DNA of 64,000 bases from Bacillus sp. SD075 (GTDB lineage Bacteria > Bacillota > Bacilli > Bacillales > DSM-1321). Within the stretch, counting starts at the first letter, position 1. Every line of letters starts with the position of its first letter. The notes below the pieces were generated by a model. The model was given only the letters and a program-made list of their open reading frames with translations. It made no database searches and was not told the origin of the DNA. This document shows positions 45,226 to 54,509 of this stretch, piece after piece. Where the stretch lies: positions 62,001 through 126,000 of the forward strand of contig NZ_JADILK010000004.1 of assembly GCF_017355165.1 (NCBI RefSeq), read 5' to 3'. The position numbers and the translations under genes are program-made.

Positions 45226-46034
45226 TGTTGGATCCCCTTTTTCATCAACAATTTCCTGGTAAGCAGGTCAAAACGGTATCCCCTTGTTAATGCATGAAGG
45301 TTAAATCCCGAAAGAGTCAACTCTTCACTGCCATTATCAGAAGATGTGATATTGATATAATCACTGGTGCTGCCATCAAGTACCAATACTTGATGTTGGC
45401 CAACTACTTCAAAAAGTCCGCCTTTGACTAAAATTGCTGTATTTTCATCAATGCCAATACCCATAATTTCTTTATTCCCTGCTATCGCACGTAACAGACG
45501 GTCAAAGCGGCCGCGTTGGGAAAAATGTTGATCGATTATCAGGCCGTCCAATAAGCCGAAACCTGCCCCAATTTCAACCTTTAACTTATTATCATTCAGC
45601 ATCGTGTCAGCAGCAACGATCATATGCTTACCTAAAATGGAAGCGCCAGCACTTGTCCCTGCTATCACCATTCCTTTATGCCAAGCTTTAGAAAGGGCAT
45701 CGTGGAATTTGGTTTTACCAATCAGCTCAGACAATCTGCTTTGGTTTCCCCCTGAAATGAAGATAGCTGAAAAAGATGTCAGCTGTTCACAAATTGCCGG
45801 ATCGTCTGCATCCTGCCTTGAATCCAGCTTGATCACTTCCACCCTGTCCACGCCTAGTTCCCTGAAAACCTTGATATACTCTGTACTCACTTCCTCTGGA
45901 ATTTCACTCGCTGTAGGCAATATACCTATTCCGCCATCGTTATGGGTTGCAAGCTCGACAAATTTATTTAATACTTCACCTTCAAGGCACTTATCTTCCG
46001 CCCCGCCAATGATAAGTAATTCACCACAATTCAT
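45222..46034 (-). CDS. cphB: Cyanophycinase
   Basis: A 270-residue serine peptidase of family S51. The nucleophile is Ser128 in MVIAGTSAGASILG; AIFISGGNQSRL and LIIDQHFSQRGRFDRLL are also family hallmarks. It cuts cyanophycin into beta-Asp-Arg dipeptides, the first step of using the stored nitrogen. It is the first gene of a two-gene operon with cphA. No isoaspartyl dipeptidase is in this window, so the dipeptide must be finished elsewhere. Confidence 0.94.
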   Translation of the reverse strand: MNCGELLIIGGAEDKCLEGEVLNKFVELATHNDGGIGILPTASEIPEEVSTEYIKVFRELGVDRVEVIKLDSRQDADDPAICEQLTSFSAIFISGGNQSRLSELIGKTKFHDALSKAWHKGMVIAGTSAGASILGKHMIVAADTMLNDNKLKVEIGAGFGLLDGLIIDQHFSQRGRFDRLLRAIAGNKEIMGIGIDENTAILVKGGLFEVVGQHQVLVLDGSTSDYINITSSDNGSEELTLSGFNLHALTRGYRFDLLTRKLLMKKGIQQ

Positions 46035-46156
46035 TCATCATACTCACCTTTACAAATGGATTAACATCATGAAATTTCTCTAAACAAAACACATAATGAC
46101 TAGTATGGCAACTTCTTACATTCTTCATTCATAAAAATGGAAAATTGCAGAATTTT

Positions 46157-46183
46157 GTTTAACTTAATGAAAAAAGAGGAAAA
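46157..46183 (+). promoter_or_regulatory. Possible sigma-B promoter of the stress gene
   Basis: GTTTAA and GGAAAA are 15 nt apart, about 35 bp before the general stress gene. The -35 is a good sigma-B match; the -10 is imperfect. The YdaG-like product suits sigma-B control. Confidence 0.4.
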
Positions 46184-46218
46184 GTAATAGAGTTAAGAAA
46201 TAAAAGGAGTGTGTAAAC

Positions 46219-46641
46219 ATGAGCCAAAACCAAATAAAAGAAAAAGTATTGAACATCATCCGTGATCATAAAATAGGAGTTTTATCTTCAGTTAAAAACA
46301 ACAAACCATATTCACGCTATATGACATTTTTCAACGATGAATTAACTTTATACACACCAACTAGCGGAAAGACGGAAAAAATTGATGAAATTGAAAAGAA
46401 TCCTAATGTTCATATCCTGATTGGCTATGATAATGAAGGGTTAGGCGATTCTTATCTGGAAATCTCAGGTACCTCGAAAATAAACGATTCCCAGGAACTG
46501 AAAGATAAATTATGGAATGAATCATTTGAAGATTGGTTCGAAGGGCCAAAAGATCCAAATTATTTATTCCTTCAGATTAAGCCGGAAAGCATCCGGTTGA
46601 TGAACAACAATGGTGAACCTCCACAAGAATTATCATTATAA
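46219..46641 (+). CDS. Pyridoxamine 5'-phosphate oxidase-like general stress protein (YdaG/GSP26 type)
   Basis: A 140-residue split-barrel flavin-binding-like protein. KIGVLSSVKNNKPYSRYMTFF, TLYTPTSGKTEKIDEIEKNPNVHILIGY and LFLQIKPESIRLMNN match the B. subtilis YdaG stress protein group. Enzymatic activity is unknown. AAAGGAG is 8-9 nt before the ATG. A possible sigma-B promoter lies upstream, in keeping with a general-stress role. Confidence 0.85.
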   Translation: MSQNQIKEKVLNIIRDHKIGVLSSVKNNKPYSRYMTFFNDELTLYTPTSGKTEKIDEIEKNPNVHILIGYDNEGLGDSYLEISGTSKINDSQELKDKLWNESFEDWFEGPKDPNYLFLQIKPESIRLMNNNGEPPQELSL

Positions 46642-46739
46642 ATCATTAGTTATCATTCACAGGTTAATGGACCAAATTCACTCTCACGAGTATTATGCTA
46701 AAACGCACGACTAGAATAAAAATATCGTAAAAAACCAGT

Positions 46740-46779
46740 AAAATCCCGCACTCAAATGATATGAGTGCGGGATTTTTTT
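46740..46779. terminator. Bidirectional terminator
   Basis: A perfect 14-bp stem (AAATCCCGCACTCA) with a 7-nt loop lies between the stress gene and the convergent peptidase gene, with A/T runs on both sides. Confidence 0.9.
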
Positions 46780-46783
46780 ACAA

Positions 46784-47830
46784 TTACACCAATTCTGATT
46801 GGATGTAATGCAAAATCAGATTGGCAGTATGCCTTAATGAAGAGACATGTGTCCGCTCGAAAGCATGTGAAGCATCGATACCCGGTCCGATCAGACCATG
46901 CACCACATCATATCCTGCCCGGATTGCAGCGGAAGCATCCGATCCATAATATGGATAAATATCGACACGGTAGTCGACAGCATTTGCTTGGGCAAGTGAG
47001 ACTAGATGCTGACGTAATTTATAATGATAAGGACCCGAGGAGTCTTTTGCACAAATGGAAACGCTGAATTCATCCGTCGATTGTCCATCACCGATCGCAC
47101 CCATATCGACAGCTAGATATTCGACTGTTTTCTCAGGGATATTGGAATTACCGCCATAGCCAATTTCTTCATTGTTTGAAATCAGGAAATGGGTCGTATA
47201 TGCCAATTTTATCTTTCCTGCGGAAATGAGGTCAATGATATGAAGGAGGATGCCAACGCTAGCTTTATCATCCAAATGCCTTGATTTCAAAAAGCCTGTA
47301 TCCGTCACTTCCACTCTCGGTTCAAAGGAGACAAAATCTCCAACAGAAATGCCGATGGCCTCCGTTTCCTCTTTAGTTTTCACGACAGCATCTATCCGGA
47401 CCTCCATTGTCTCATCATCACGCTTGGCATCCCCGGCGTTTTTATAAACGTGGACAGAGGTCTGATTGATTAAAATGGTCCCAGTGATAATTGCTCCGTC
47501 AGCTGTATGAATTTTACAATACTCCCCTTCCACTGAGTTCCAGCGAAAACCCCCAATCATCGTCAATTTAAGGCGTCCATTCGCCTTTATTTCCTTTACC
47601 ATCGCTCCCAGAGTATCGACATGGGCAGTCAGCAAACGATGTTTGCCTTCATCTTCGCCTTTTAATGAAGCAAGCAATGCCCCTTTATTCGTAATCTTGT
47701 AAGGAACCTTCCTCTGCTCCATGAAATCGGCCGCGTAATTAATGGCTTGCTCTGTATAGCCGGAGGGGCTAGGTATGGACACCAATTCTTTTATGTAAGA
47801 TACGATTTCCTTTTCTTCGATCACACTCAT
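46784..47830 (-). CDS. M42-family metallo-aminopeptidase
   Basis: A 348-residue cobalt/zinc aminopeptidase or deblocking peptidase of the TET type. Metal ligands appear in LLTAHVDTLGAM, HLDDKASVGI, SNNEEIGYGGNS and AVDMGAIGDG, with a last His in ERTHVSSLRHT. Such enzymes trim peptides in the cytosol as large tetrahedral oligomers. GGAGAG lies 6-7 nt before the ATG. A cluster neighbour is the oligopeptide importer downstream on the same strand, which fits peptide use, but each has its own terminator. Confidence 0.9.
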   Translation of the reverse strand: MSVIEEKEIVSYIKELVSIPSPSGYTEQAINYAADFMEQRKVPYKITNKGALLASLKGEDEGKHRLLTAHVDTLGAMVKEIKANGRLKLTMIGGFRWNSVEGEYCKIHTADGAIITGTILINQTSVHVYKNAGDAKRDDETMEVRIDAVVKTKEETEAIGISVGDFVSFEPRVEVTDTGFLKSRHLDDKASVGILLHIIDLISAGKIKLAYTTHFLISNNEEIGYGGNSNIPEKTVEYLAVDMGAIGDGQSTDEFSVSICAKDSSGPYHYKLRQHLVSLAQANAVDYRVDIYPYYGSDASAAIRAGYDVVHGLIGPGIDASHAFERTHVSSLRHTANLILHYIQSELV

Positions 47831-47888
47831 TTATATCTCTCCTTTCCTCTTTGTTCATTATATCTTTTCATGGCAACTTTTAACATTT

Positions 47889-47914
47889 TAAAAGACCGTC
47901 AAAAGACGGCCTAT
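47889..47914 (-). terminator. Terminator of the 45-aa gene
   Basis: GGCCGTC and GACGGTC pair around TTTT, followed by a T-run on the minus strand, 10 bp past the stop codon. Confidence 0.75.
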
Positions 47915-47923
47915 ACATTCGAA

Positions 47924-48061
47924 TTAACTTATATGTGCCAGGACAGGCAAGATGGCCATAATGAACATTGAAATGCCATATAACGCTAAATTCTCCATAT
48001 TCACTTTTCTTTTCCACTTATCCCGCCATACTTTGTATCTGCTCATATCCTCGTTCCCCAT
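47924..48061 (-). CDS. Small membrane protein (45 aa)
   Basis: A 45-residue frame with a basic, Trp-containing N-terminal half (MSRYKVWRDKWKRKVN) and a C-terminal membrane segment (LALYGISMFIMAILPVLAH). A strong GGAGG lies 7 nt before the ATG and a terminator follows, so it is very likely expressed. No family is known to me. It sits between the M42 peptidase and a small soluble gene on the same strand. Confidence 0.65.
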   Translation of the reverse strand: MGNEDMSRYKVWRDKWKRKVNMENLALYGISMFIMAILPVLAHIS

Positions 48062-48092
48062 AAAAAAACCTCCTTCATGATGAAAGTTCAAC

Positions 48093-48281
48093 TTACTTCA
48101 ACTGTCTTTGTTTGTTGGACATTTCCTTCATATATTCCAAGAAGGCAATTCTCTTTTCGTCTGGATAGGCTACAATGTCTGCAATGATTTCCTCTTCAAG
48201 AGGTTTCAGTAGACGGCCAACCGATTCAGTAAACAATATTTCTAACTCTCTCATTGTTTCATTAGGATTTCTCACTTCCAT
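48093..48281 (-). CDS. Hypothetical small acidic protein (62 aa)
   Basis: A 62-residue helical, acidic protein (MEVRNPNETMRELEILFTES at the start) with no membrane segment. I start at ATG 48281 because GGAAGGG ends 8 nt before it; a GTG at 48290 lies on top of that site. It sits 31 bp upstream of the 45-aa membrane protein gene and probably shares its transcript. I do not recognise the family. Confidence 0.6.
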   Translation of the reverse strand: MEVRNPNETMRELEILFTESVGRLLKPLEEEIIADIVAYPDEKRIAFLEYMKEMSNKQRQLK

Positions 48282-48343
48282 CAATATCACCCTTCCAATT
48301 ACTTACTATTATCTATATAACCTTTATCCACTTCCTTGAAACT

Positions 48344-48377
48344 CAAAAAATCGACCGCCCTTAAAGGCAGCCGATTG
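48344..48377 (-). terminator. Terminator of the oligopeptide transporter operon
   Basis: An 11-bp stem with two G-T pairs (AATCGGCTGCC with GGCGGTCGATT, short loop) and a T-run on the minus strand, just past the binding-protein stop. Confidence 0.78.
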
Positions 48378-48391
48378 GATTCATCCATTAA

Positions 48392-50158
48392 TTATTTTGT
48401 TACACCGACATTATGCCACTGATATTGGCGAGCTGCAAGGTAATCATAGCCTGTAACGCGTTCATTCACTCCCGCCAATTGATAACGGAATAATGTCGGG
48501 ATGACCGGAACCTCTTCATGGATCAATTCCTGCCACTCATTATACGTATCGATCCGATATTGATCATCGAAAGCCTCCTCTGAAATTCCTTTCGCAAGAA
48601 GCTCATCATTTTTATCATTCACCCAACGGGTATAGTTAAACTCTGCAGACCTGGACCATAAGCCTGACGGATCCGGATCGGAAGCGACACCCCATGCTGC
48701 TGAATAAACATCAACTTCGTCATTATCCTTTTTCAAAAGGTCGTAGAATGAATTGAACTCATGCAGCTTTCCATCCAGTAATTCGACGTCCAAGCCTACT
48801 TGTTCCCACTGTTGGATATAATACCTTGCTAGAGGCTCAGAAACATCGGAACCGCTCATGGAAGCAAAGTTGATCTTGAACTCCTTTCCTTCCGCATCTT
48901 CACGAATGCCATCCTTATTTGTATCGACAAATCCAGCCTCATCCAAGAGTTTTTTGGCTTTTTCAGGATCATATTCATATGGTTTTAGATCTTTGTTGTT
49001 ATATTTAAAGTTCGGTGTAATGACCGAGTTGGCTGGGAAACGAAGGCCCTTGAACATCTTTTCGCCAACTTCTTCATTATTGATGGCATACGCCATCGCC
49101 TGACGAAGGCGTTTGTCTTCGAATTTTGGATTCTCATCCATAATATTTTCTTCCTTTTCCTTATCATAATGACCGAAATTGAAACCGATATAGGAATAAG
49201 CCAATTCCACTTTCCCCAATAATTCGACATTATCCAATTCCTTGGCCTGTTCATATTGTTCAGGCAGGACCTCTGCTACATCGAGGTCACCTTTTTCAAG
49301 TGACTTAACGACAACAGACGGATTCACGACTTTTAATGTGACACTGTCCAATTTAGGTGCACCGCGATAATAATCTTTATTCGCTTCGAATTCGACCGCT
49401 TCCCCTTGAACGATCTTCTTCACTTTGAATGGTCCAAAACCAATCGGGTTCTTGCGGATTTTATCCGAAGATTCCAACTCTGCAATCGGCACATCTTTTA
49501 GGTATTCTTTATGAAGTGGGTATGACCATAATCCGGTCGTGACGGAAGGGTTCGCTTTTTTGAAAGTGAAAGTGATTTTCTTGCCGTCCACTTTAATGCC
49601 TGAAATCTTATCCGCTTTCCCTTCATGATATTCTTCCATACCCTCGATTAAAGCCATTTGTTCATCATAGCGTACACCTTTGTAATCCTTGTTTCCAATG
49701 ACAAGATATGCATATTCCAAATCGGCACCCGTCACAGGCTTTCCATCATGCCAATTTACATTATCCTTAATCGTCAGCGTGAACGTTTTATGATCGTCTG
49801 AAAGCTCATAGGAAGCGGCACCTTCATTCGTATATACATAGTTTTCATCTGTATCCAATAAATCTTCATCATCCAGGAATGTGATGATTTGGTGATCAGG
49901 TTCGCCTTGATAGAAAACTTTATTCAAGATTCCTTCAAACGGTGTGTTGGATACCAATCCATATGTCAGATGGCCGCCTTCAATCGGCTCTCCTTGATTT
50001 GTCGTCTTTGTCGGGAATTTAGAGGTATCGACCTGTTCGACATCTTTCCCTTTTTTCTCTTTCGTTGACGATTTTTCCGTATCATCCGAACATGCAGCAA
50101 GCAGTAGAGACGAAATGGCCAATGCACTTAATACCTTACTGTAGCTTTTGATTTTCAT
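48392..50158 (-). CDS. Oligopeptide ABC transporter substrate-binding lipoprotein
   Basis: A 588-residue extracellular binding protein of the SBP-5 family. The lipobox LLLAACSDD (Cys about 23) anchors it to the membrane, followed by a Lys/Asp/Ser-rich linker. DNVNWHDGKPVTGADLEYAY and NPIGFGPFKVKK are family hallmarks, and the 550+ length fits OppA/AppA rather than dipeptide-only proteins. It is the last gene of a D-F-B-C-A operon. I start at 50158, 9 nt after GGGGAG. Peptide size preference is unknown. Confidence 0.9.
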   Translation of the reverse strand: MKIKSYSKVLSALAISSLLLAACSDDTEKSSTKEKKGKDVEQVDTSKFPTKTTNQGEPIEGGHLTYGLVSNTPFEGILNKVFYQGEPDHQIITFLDDEDLLDTDENYVYTNEGAASYELSDDHKTFTLTIKDNVNWHDGKPVTGADLEYAYLVIGNKDYKGVRYDEQMALIEGMEEYHEGKADKISGIKVDGKKITFTFKKANPSVTTGLWSYPLHKEYLKDVPIAELESSDKIRKNPIGFGPFKVKKIVQGEAVEFEANKDYYRGAPKLDSVTLKVVNPSVVVKSLEKGDLDVAEVLPEQYEQAKELDNVELLGKVELAYSYIGFNFGHYDKEKEENIMDENPKFEDKRLRQAMAYAINNEEVGEKMFKGLRFPANSVITPNFKYNNKDLKPYEYDPEKAKKLLDEAGFVDTNKDGIREDAEGKEFKINFASMSGSDVSEPLARYYIQQWEQVGLDVELLDGKLHEFNSFYDLLKKDNDEVDVYSAAWGVASDPDPSGLWSRSAEFNYTRWVNDKNDELLAKGISEEAFDDQYRIDTYNEWQELIHEEVPVIPTLFRYQLAGVNERVTGYDYLAARQYQWHNVGVTK

Positions 50159-50176
50159 ATCATACACTCCCCTTTT

Positions 50177-51082
50177 TTATCCTCTTCTTTGTCTTGCATC
50201 GGCAGCGCGTTTTAACGCTTGACCAACGAAATTTATACTCAGCATCAACACTAAAATCATGAGTGATGCGGGTACCCATATCCACCACTTATTTTCCAGA
50301 ACATCTGGATTTCGAGCATAACTGATGAGCGTCCCTAAACTCGGTGTGCTCTCCGGAAGACCGAACCCTAAGAAAGTCAAACTGGATTCTAAGCCAATAT
50401 TGCCAGCAAGGTTCAAAATGAAGTTAACGATAATCAATGAACTGACATTGGGCAGAAGCTGAAACAGGATGATTTTCCAATGTGGCGTCCCAAGTGTCTG
50501 TGAGGCGTGGATATAATCCAGCTCACGCTCTGACAAAGCCTTTGAACGAATCAGCCGTGCCTTTCCTGTCCATAAAAACATCGTCATGATTAAAATGAAA
50601 ACATATACATTGAAGATCGGTACAATCGTGACTACAACGATGATGAACATCAATTGCGGTAAGGCAATCACGAAATCGATAACACGCATAATCACATTAT
50701 CCGTTGCCCCGCCAAAGTAACCAGCCAGAAGCCCTAATGATAAACCGATGATCGCCGTGAATAATGTAATGAATAAACTGATCGTGAATGAATTTCTAGT
50801 ACCTATTATCAGTTGTCCGAATACATCTCGGCCACCATAATCGGTTCCAAGCCAATAGTCTGAAGATGGCTCCATATAAATGGAGAGAAAATCGACCTTG
50901 GCTATTTCCTTGGCGTCCATGAAGAACGAAGCACCGTAAACAAAAAGCAATATGGCTGCTAATATAACCAATGAGCCCATGGCAAGTTTATCCTTTTTGA
51001 TTTCCTGCCAGATGATTTTGATTCCTGAAGGGCTCATATCGTTAACTTGTATGTTCTTTCCTGTTTCTACTTTCATTTCCAT
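50177..51082 (-). CDS. Oligopeptide ABC transporter permease (OppC/AppC type)
   Basis: A 301-residue permease with one N-terminal and five core membrane segments. SDYWLGTDYGGRDVFGQLIIGTR is the OppC-type periplasmic-side motif, and LSERELDYIHASQTLGTPHWKII is the EAA loop that contacts the ATPase. It pairs with the OppB-type permease 8-17 bp upstream. ATG 51082 fits the ribosome binding site better than the GTG at 51091. Confidence 0.92.
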   Translation of the reverse strand: MEMKVETGKNIQVNDMSPSGIKIIWQEIKKDKLAMGSLVILAAILLFVYGASFFMDAKEIAKVDFLSIYMEPSSDYWLGTDYGGRDVFGQLIIGTRNSFTISLFITLFTAIIGLSLGLLAGYFGGATDNVIMRVIDFVIALPQLMFIIVVVTIVPIFNVYVFILIMTMFLWTGKARLIRSKALSERELDYIHASQTLGTPHWKIILFQLLPNVSSLIIVNFILNLAGNIGLESSLTFLGFGLPESTPSLGTLISYARNPDVLENKWWIWVPASLMILVLMLSINFVGQALKRAADARQRRG

Positions 51083-51098
51083 ACGCCTCACCCCGCTC

Positions 51099-52064
51099 CT
51101 ATTCTATCCGTATCCGCGGATCGACCGCACTAAGTATGATGTCCGAAAGAAGAGTGCCAAGCAGAGTGGCAAATCCCGTCATCATGACGATGGCCGTGAC
51201 AACACTGAAATCCCGCAGACTGACTGAACTAAGGAAAAGCTGCCCCAGTCCCGGATAACTGAAAATGGTCTCGATTATGACTGCGCCACCGATCAATCCA
51301 GTAATTTCATAACCTAAGAATGCCGCTATCGGTAAAAAGGAATTTCTCAGGATATGCCGTGAATATACTTTTGATTCAGGAACTCCCTTCGAACGCGCTG
51401 TCCTTACGAAATCCTTGATTTTATTATCGATGATTTCATTTCGCAAATATTGGATCGTACTTGTTGTTGTAATTAAAGCAGTACTTAAAGCTGGTAAAAT
51501 CAAATGATTGATCTTGCTTACAACATAAGCGAATGTTCCTTCATCCACTTTTGAATCGACACTGCCACCGGACGGGAACCAATCCAGGGCAAACCCGAAA
51601 ACGAATAACATGATTAAAGCAAAAATGAAAATCGGCGTGCCAAACCCTACATAGCTATAACCCGTAACGGTTTTATCCACCCAGGTATCGTTATACCTTC
51701 CGCTAAGTATGCCTAATGGAATAGCAAGCATATATGTAAAGATCAGCGTGACCAACGCCAGGAACACCGTGTTCCAAAGCCTGTCTTCGATAACATCCAT
51801 AACGGGCGTCTTATGTGTATAGGAAATACCGAAATCCCCCTGCACTGCATTGGATGCCCACCTTATATATTGTTGGTACCAAGGGTCATTCAAACCCAGT
51901 TCTTCCCTGATCCTATCAAGCTCGGCCGGATTGGCCCTAGGGTTGATTTCCTGGCCTGACAATGCATCTCCAGGCATTGCTTTTGCCATCATGAAAACGA
52001 TGATGCTCAATAAAAAGAGTTGCGGAATCATAACTAATAAACGTCTTAGGATAAACTTCCACAT
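51099..52064 (-). CDS. Oligopeptide ABC transporter permease (OppB/AppB type)
   Basis: A 321-residue permease with six membrane segments. It opens WKFILRRLLVMIPQLFLLS, as OppB proteins do, has PWYQQYIRWASNAVQGDFG after the first loop, and the EAA loop RTARSKGVPESKVYSRHILR. It forms the peptide path with the OppC-type gene. AAGGAGG precedes the ATG by about 8 nt. Confidence 0.92.
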   Translation of the reverse strand: MWKFILRRLLVMIPQLFLLSIIVFMMAKAMPGDALSGQEINPRANPAELDRIREELGLNDPWYQQYIRWASNAVQGDFGISYTHKTPVMDVIEDRLWNTVFLALVTLIFTYMLAIPLGILSGRYNDTWVDKTVTGYSYVGFGTPIFIFALIMLFVFGFALDWFPSGGSVDSKVDEGTFAYVVSKINHLILPALSTALITTTSTIQYLRNEIIDNKIKDFVRTARSKGVPESKVYSRHILRNSFLPIAAFLGYEITGLIGGAVIIETIFSYPGLGQLFLSSVSLRDFSVVTAIVMMTGFATLLGTLLSDIILSAVDPRIRIE

Positions 52065-52079
52065 ATTCCTTCGACCTCC

Positions 52080-53006
52080 TTATTGTAATGCGACTCTATG
52101 TGTCGATGAGATAGGCTTCAAATCGTAAGCACGTCCATTCTCATCGAAATATTTTGAGTAGGTCGACTCATATTCTGAGGTGAGTTTTTTTCTAAGCTGC
52201 ACTTTATCTTCGCGAAATTCCGGCTCTAAATCCGGAATGGCGGCAATCAGGCGCTTCGTGTATATATGTTGTGGATTTTCATAGATTTCCTCGCTTTTGC
52301 CTTCCTCTACCAATCTACCGCGATACATAACGCCCATCCGGTCACACATATGCCGGATTACACCTAAATCATGCCCGACAAATAAATAAGTCAAATTGAA
52401 CTCCTGTTGGAGATCCTGTAGAAAATTCAATACCTGTGCCTGAACGGAAACATCCAGTGCTGACACCGGTTCATCCGCAATGATCAGTTTGGGTTTCAAT
52501 GTCAATGAGCGGGCAATCCCAATCCGCTGGCGCTGCCCCCCTGAAAATTCATGAGGATACTTGTAAATCGATTCCGGACTCAGTCCGACCTTGTCCAAGA
52601 AGTCCTGTACAATTTTCTTTTCCTCTGAAGGGGATAACCGCTCGAAGTTCCTAAGCGGTTCGGCAATGATGTCCAGCACTCTCTTCTTGGGATTCAATGA
52701 TGAATACGGATCTTGAAAAATCATCTGGATATCTTTTCTGAAGGGTTTAATCTCTCTTCTACTTAAAGAGGCTAAATCCCTGCCTTCAAACAGGATTTGT
52801 CCGGATGTCACCTCATTCAGTTTGACCACTGCCTTGCCTGTCGTGGACTTGCCGCTTCCGGATTCCCCGACCAAACCATATGTTTCCCCTTGCTGCAACT
52901 CAAAGGAAACACCGTCCACAGCCTTTACGTGATCGACCACCCTTCGAAAAAAACCGCCCCTTATTGGAAAATGCACTTTTAAATTATCTATTTTGAGTAA
53001 TGTCAT
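52080..53006 (-). CDS. Oligopeptide ABC transporter ATPase (OppF/AppF type)
   Basis: A 308-residue ATPase with Walker A GESGSGKSTTGKAV, signature FSGGQRQRIGIARSL, Walker B LIIADEPVSALDV and switch HDLG. The C-terminal peptide-transporter extension is present. The frame runs further upstream into oppD, but GGAGGTG just before ATG 53006 fixes the start MTLLKIDNLKVHF. That makes a 23-nt overlap with the OppD-type gene. Confidence 0.92.
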   Translation of the reverse strand: MTLLKIDNLKVHFPIRGGFFRRVVDHVKAVDGVSFELQQGETYGLVGESGSGKSTTGKAVVKLNEVTSGQILFEGRDLASLSRREIKPFRKDIQMIFQDPYSSLNPKKRVLDIIAEPLRNFERLSPSEEKKIVQDFLDKVGLSPESIYKYPHEFSGGQRQRIGIARSLTLKPKLIIADEPVSALDVSVQAQVLNFLQDLQQEFNLTYLFVGHDLGVIRHMCDRMGVMYRGRLVEEGKSEEIYENPQHIYTKRLIAAIPDLEPEFREDKVQLRKKLTSEYESTYSKYFDENGRAYDLKPISSTHRVALQ

Positions 53007-54009
53007 GGGCCGATGCACCTCCTTCAGCTTGAAAATAAAACTCTTTATAGCAGGTACAGCGCACAAAATGATCGTTGCCCACTTCGTGAAGTCGGGGTGT
53101 CTCTTCATGCGCATGTTTAGGTATCCAAGGAATCCTATCTTGGAAGCGACATCCTATCCGTTTCATTTTCGCTATCGATGGAACGATTCCCTCGATGACA
53201 TGCAAACGATTTTTCTCGTTTGCAGCCGAAGGAATCGAATTCAATAACGACCTGGTATATGGATGCAGCGGATTGTTGAATATAGCTTTAACACTTCCCG
53301 TTTCCACCACTTGACCTGCATACATGACAACGATCCTGTCAGCGACCTCTGCTACGACACTCAGATCATGTGTAATTAAGATGATGCCCATTTTTGTCCT
53401 GCTTTGGATATCTTTCAGCAGATCAAGTATTTGCGCTTGAATCGTAACATCCAGTGCCGTCGTGGGTTCATCGGCAATGACCAATGCCGGGTTGCAAGCA
53501 ATGGCAATCGAGATCATTGCCCTTTGCCGCATTCCGCCCGAGAGTTCATGGGGATATTGCTTGTACGTCCGTTCAGGGTATGGAATTCCCACTTGAGTCA
53601 ATAGTTCGATCGTCCTGTTCTTTTTTTCAGCACTGGAAAGTCCAGTATGATAATCAAGATTCTCCTCGATCTGTTTTCCAATGGTCATGAGCGGGTTCAG
53701 AGCCGATAAAGGTTCCTGGAATATCATACCCAATTCCTTGCCACGGACTTTATTCATTTGCACATCATTCAACTTTAGTAGATTTTGACCTTTATAATTG
53801 ATGTTTCCTTCGGATTTCGTTCTCAGCTTATTATGTAATTGCATGATAGATAAGGCCAATGCGCTCTTTCCACAACCTGATTCTCCAACAACTGCTACAA
53901 TTTCATTTTCATTCACCGTGAACGAAACATCATCCACTGCTGCATGATATTTGTTACCGATTCTAAATGAGGTAGTTAGGTTTTCTATTTGCAAAATAGC
54001 TTTCTTCAT
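52984..54009 (-). CDS. Oligopeptide ABC transporter ATPase (OppD/AppD type)
   Basis: A 341-residue ATPase with Walker A GESGCGKSALALSI, signature LSGGMRQRAMISIAI, Walker B LVIADEPTTALDV and switch HDLS. The C-terminal cysteine-rich end (GCRFQDRIPW, VRCTCYKEF) is a variant of the iron-sulfur-like OppD tail; only part of the usual cysteine pattern is visible. It is the first gene of the operon, so the D-F-B-C-A order differs from the usual opp order A-B-C-D-F and from app (D-F-A-B-C). Confidence 0.92.
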   Translation of the reverse strand: MKKAILQIENLTTSFRIGNKYHAAVDDVSFTVNENEIVAVVGESGCGKSALALSIMQLHNKLRTKSEGNINYKGQNLLKLNDVQMNKVRGKELGMIFQEPLSALNPLMTIGKQIEENLDYHTGLSSAEKKNRTIELLTQVGIPYPERTYKQYPHELSGGMRQRAMISIAIACNPALVIADEPTTALDVTIQAQILDLLKDIQSRTKMGIILITHDLSVVAEVADRIVVMYAGQVVETGSVKAIFNNPLHPYTRSLLNSIPSAANEKNRLHVIEGIVPSIAKMKRIGCRFQDRIPWIPKHAHEETPRLHEVGNDHFVRCTCYKEFYFQAEGGASAHDITQNR

Positions 54010-54151
54010 CCTTGCCCCCCCTAAATTATTTTATCGGGAAAATAATTAATCTTCTGATAATTATTTAAAATTTTAATCACTTTTTTACAATTATACAATA
54101 GTTTTTATAGAAAATAATCACATTTTTTTCATATTTTATAACTTTAGGAAT

Positions 54152-54166
54152 AATTTTCTGCAATAA
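54152..54166. promoter_or_regulatory. Weak CodY-box-like sequence upstream of the peptide transporter operon
   Basis: AATTTTCTG at 54152-54160 matches the first nine positions of the CodY consensus AATTTTCWGAAAATT; 11 of 15 match overall. It lies in a 500-bp, very AT-rich gap (54010-54509) that holds no gene I can support. Peptide transporters are common CodY targets. Confidence 0.25.
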
Positions 54167-54509
54167 AAAAACGTTTCCTTTATAACTGTTATACAGTAAA
54201 GTTTTGAAGTCCGCTTAATTACGTAGAACAAATAATTTCACATTTATTATTTCGAGATAACTATTTAAACGTTCATACCCATTTTTTGACCTTGTCATTT
54301 TACGTACCGAAGAATGGTTCAGATTAAAGTATTTTAATATTTCGGAAAAATCAGTATATTCGCAAGGATATCATAAAAAAAGGGAATTTTTTCATATATA
54401 TTTCAATATTTCTAAAAAAACACCTAATTTTCACTGAATGCACTGAAACCTTTTACCTTTTAAAACAGAGTCGAAGAAAAGGGTAGAAAATAAACGATGG
54501 AGTGATTGA

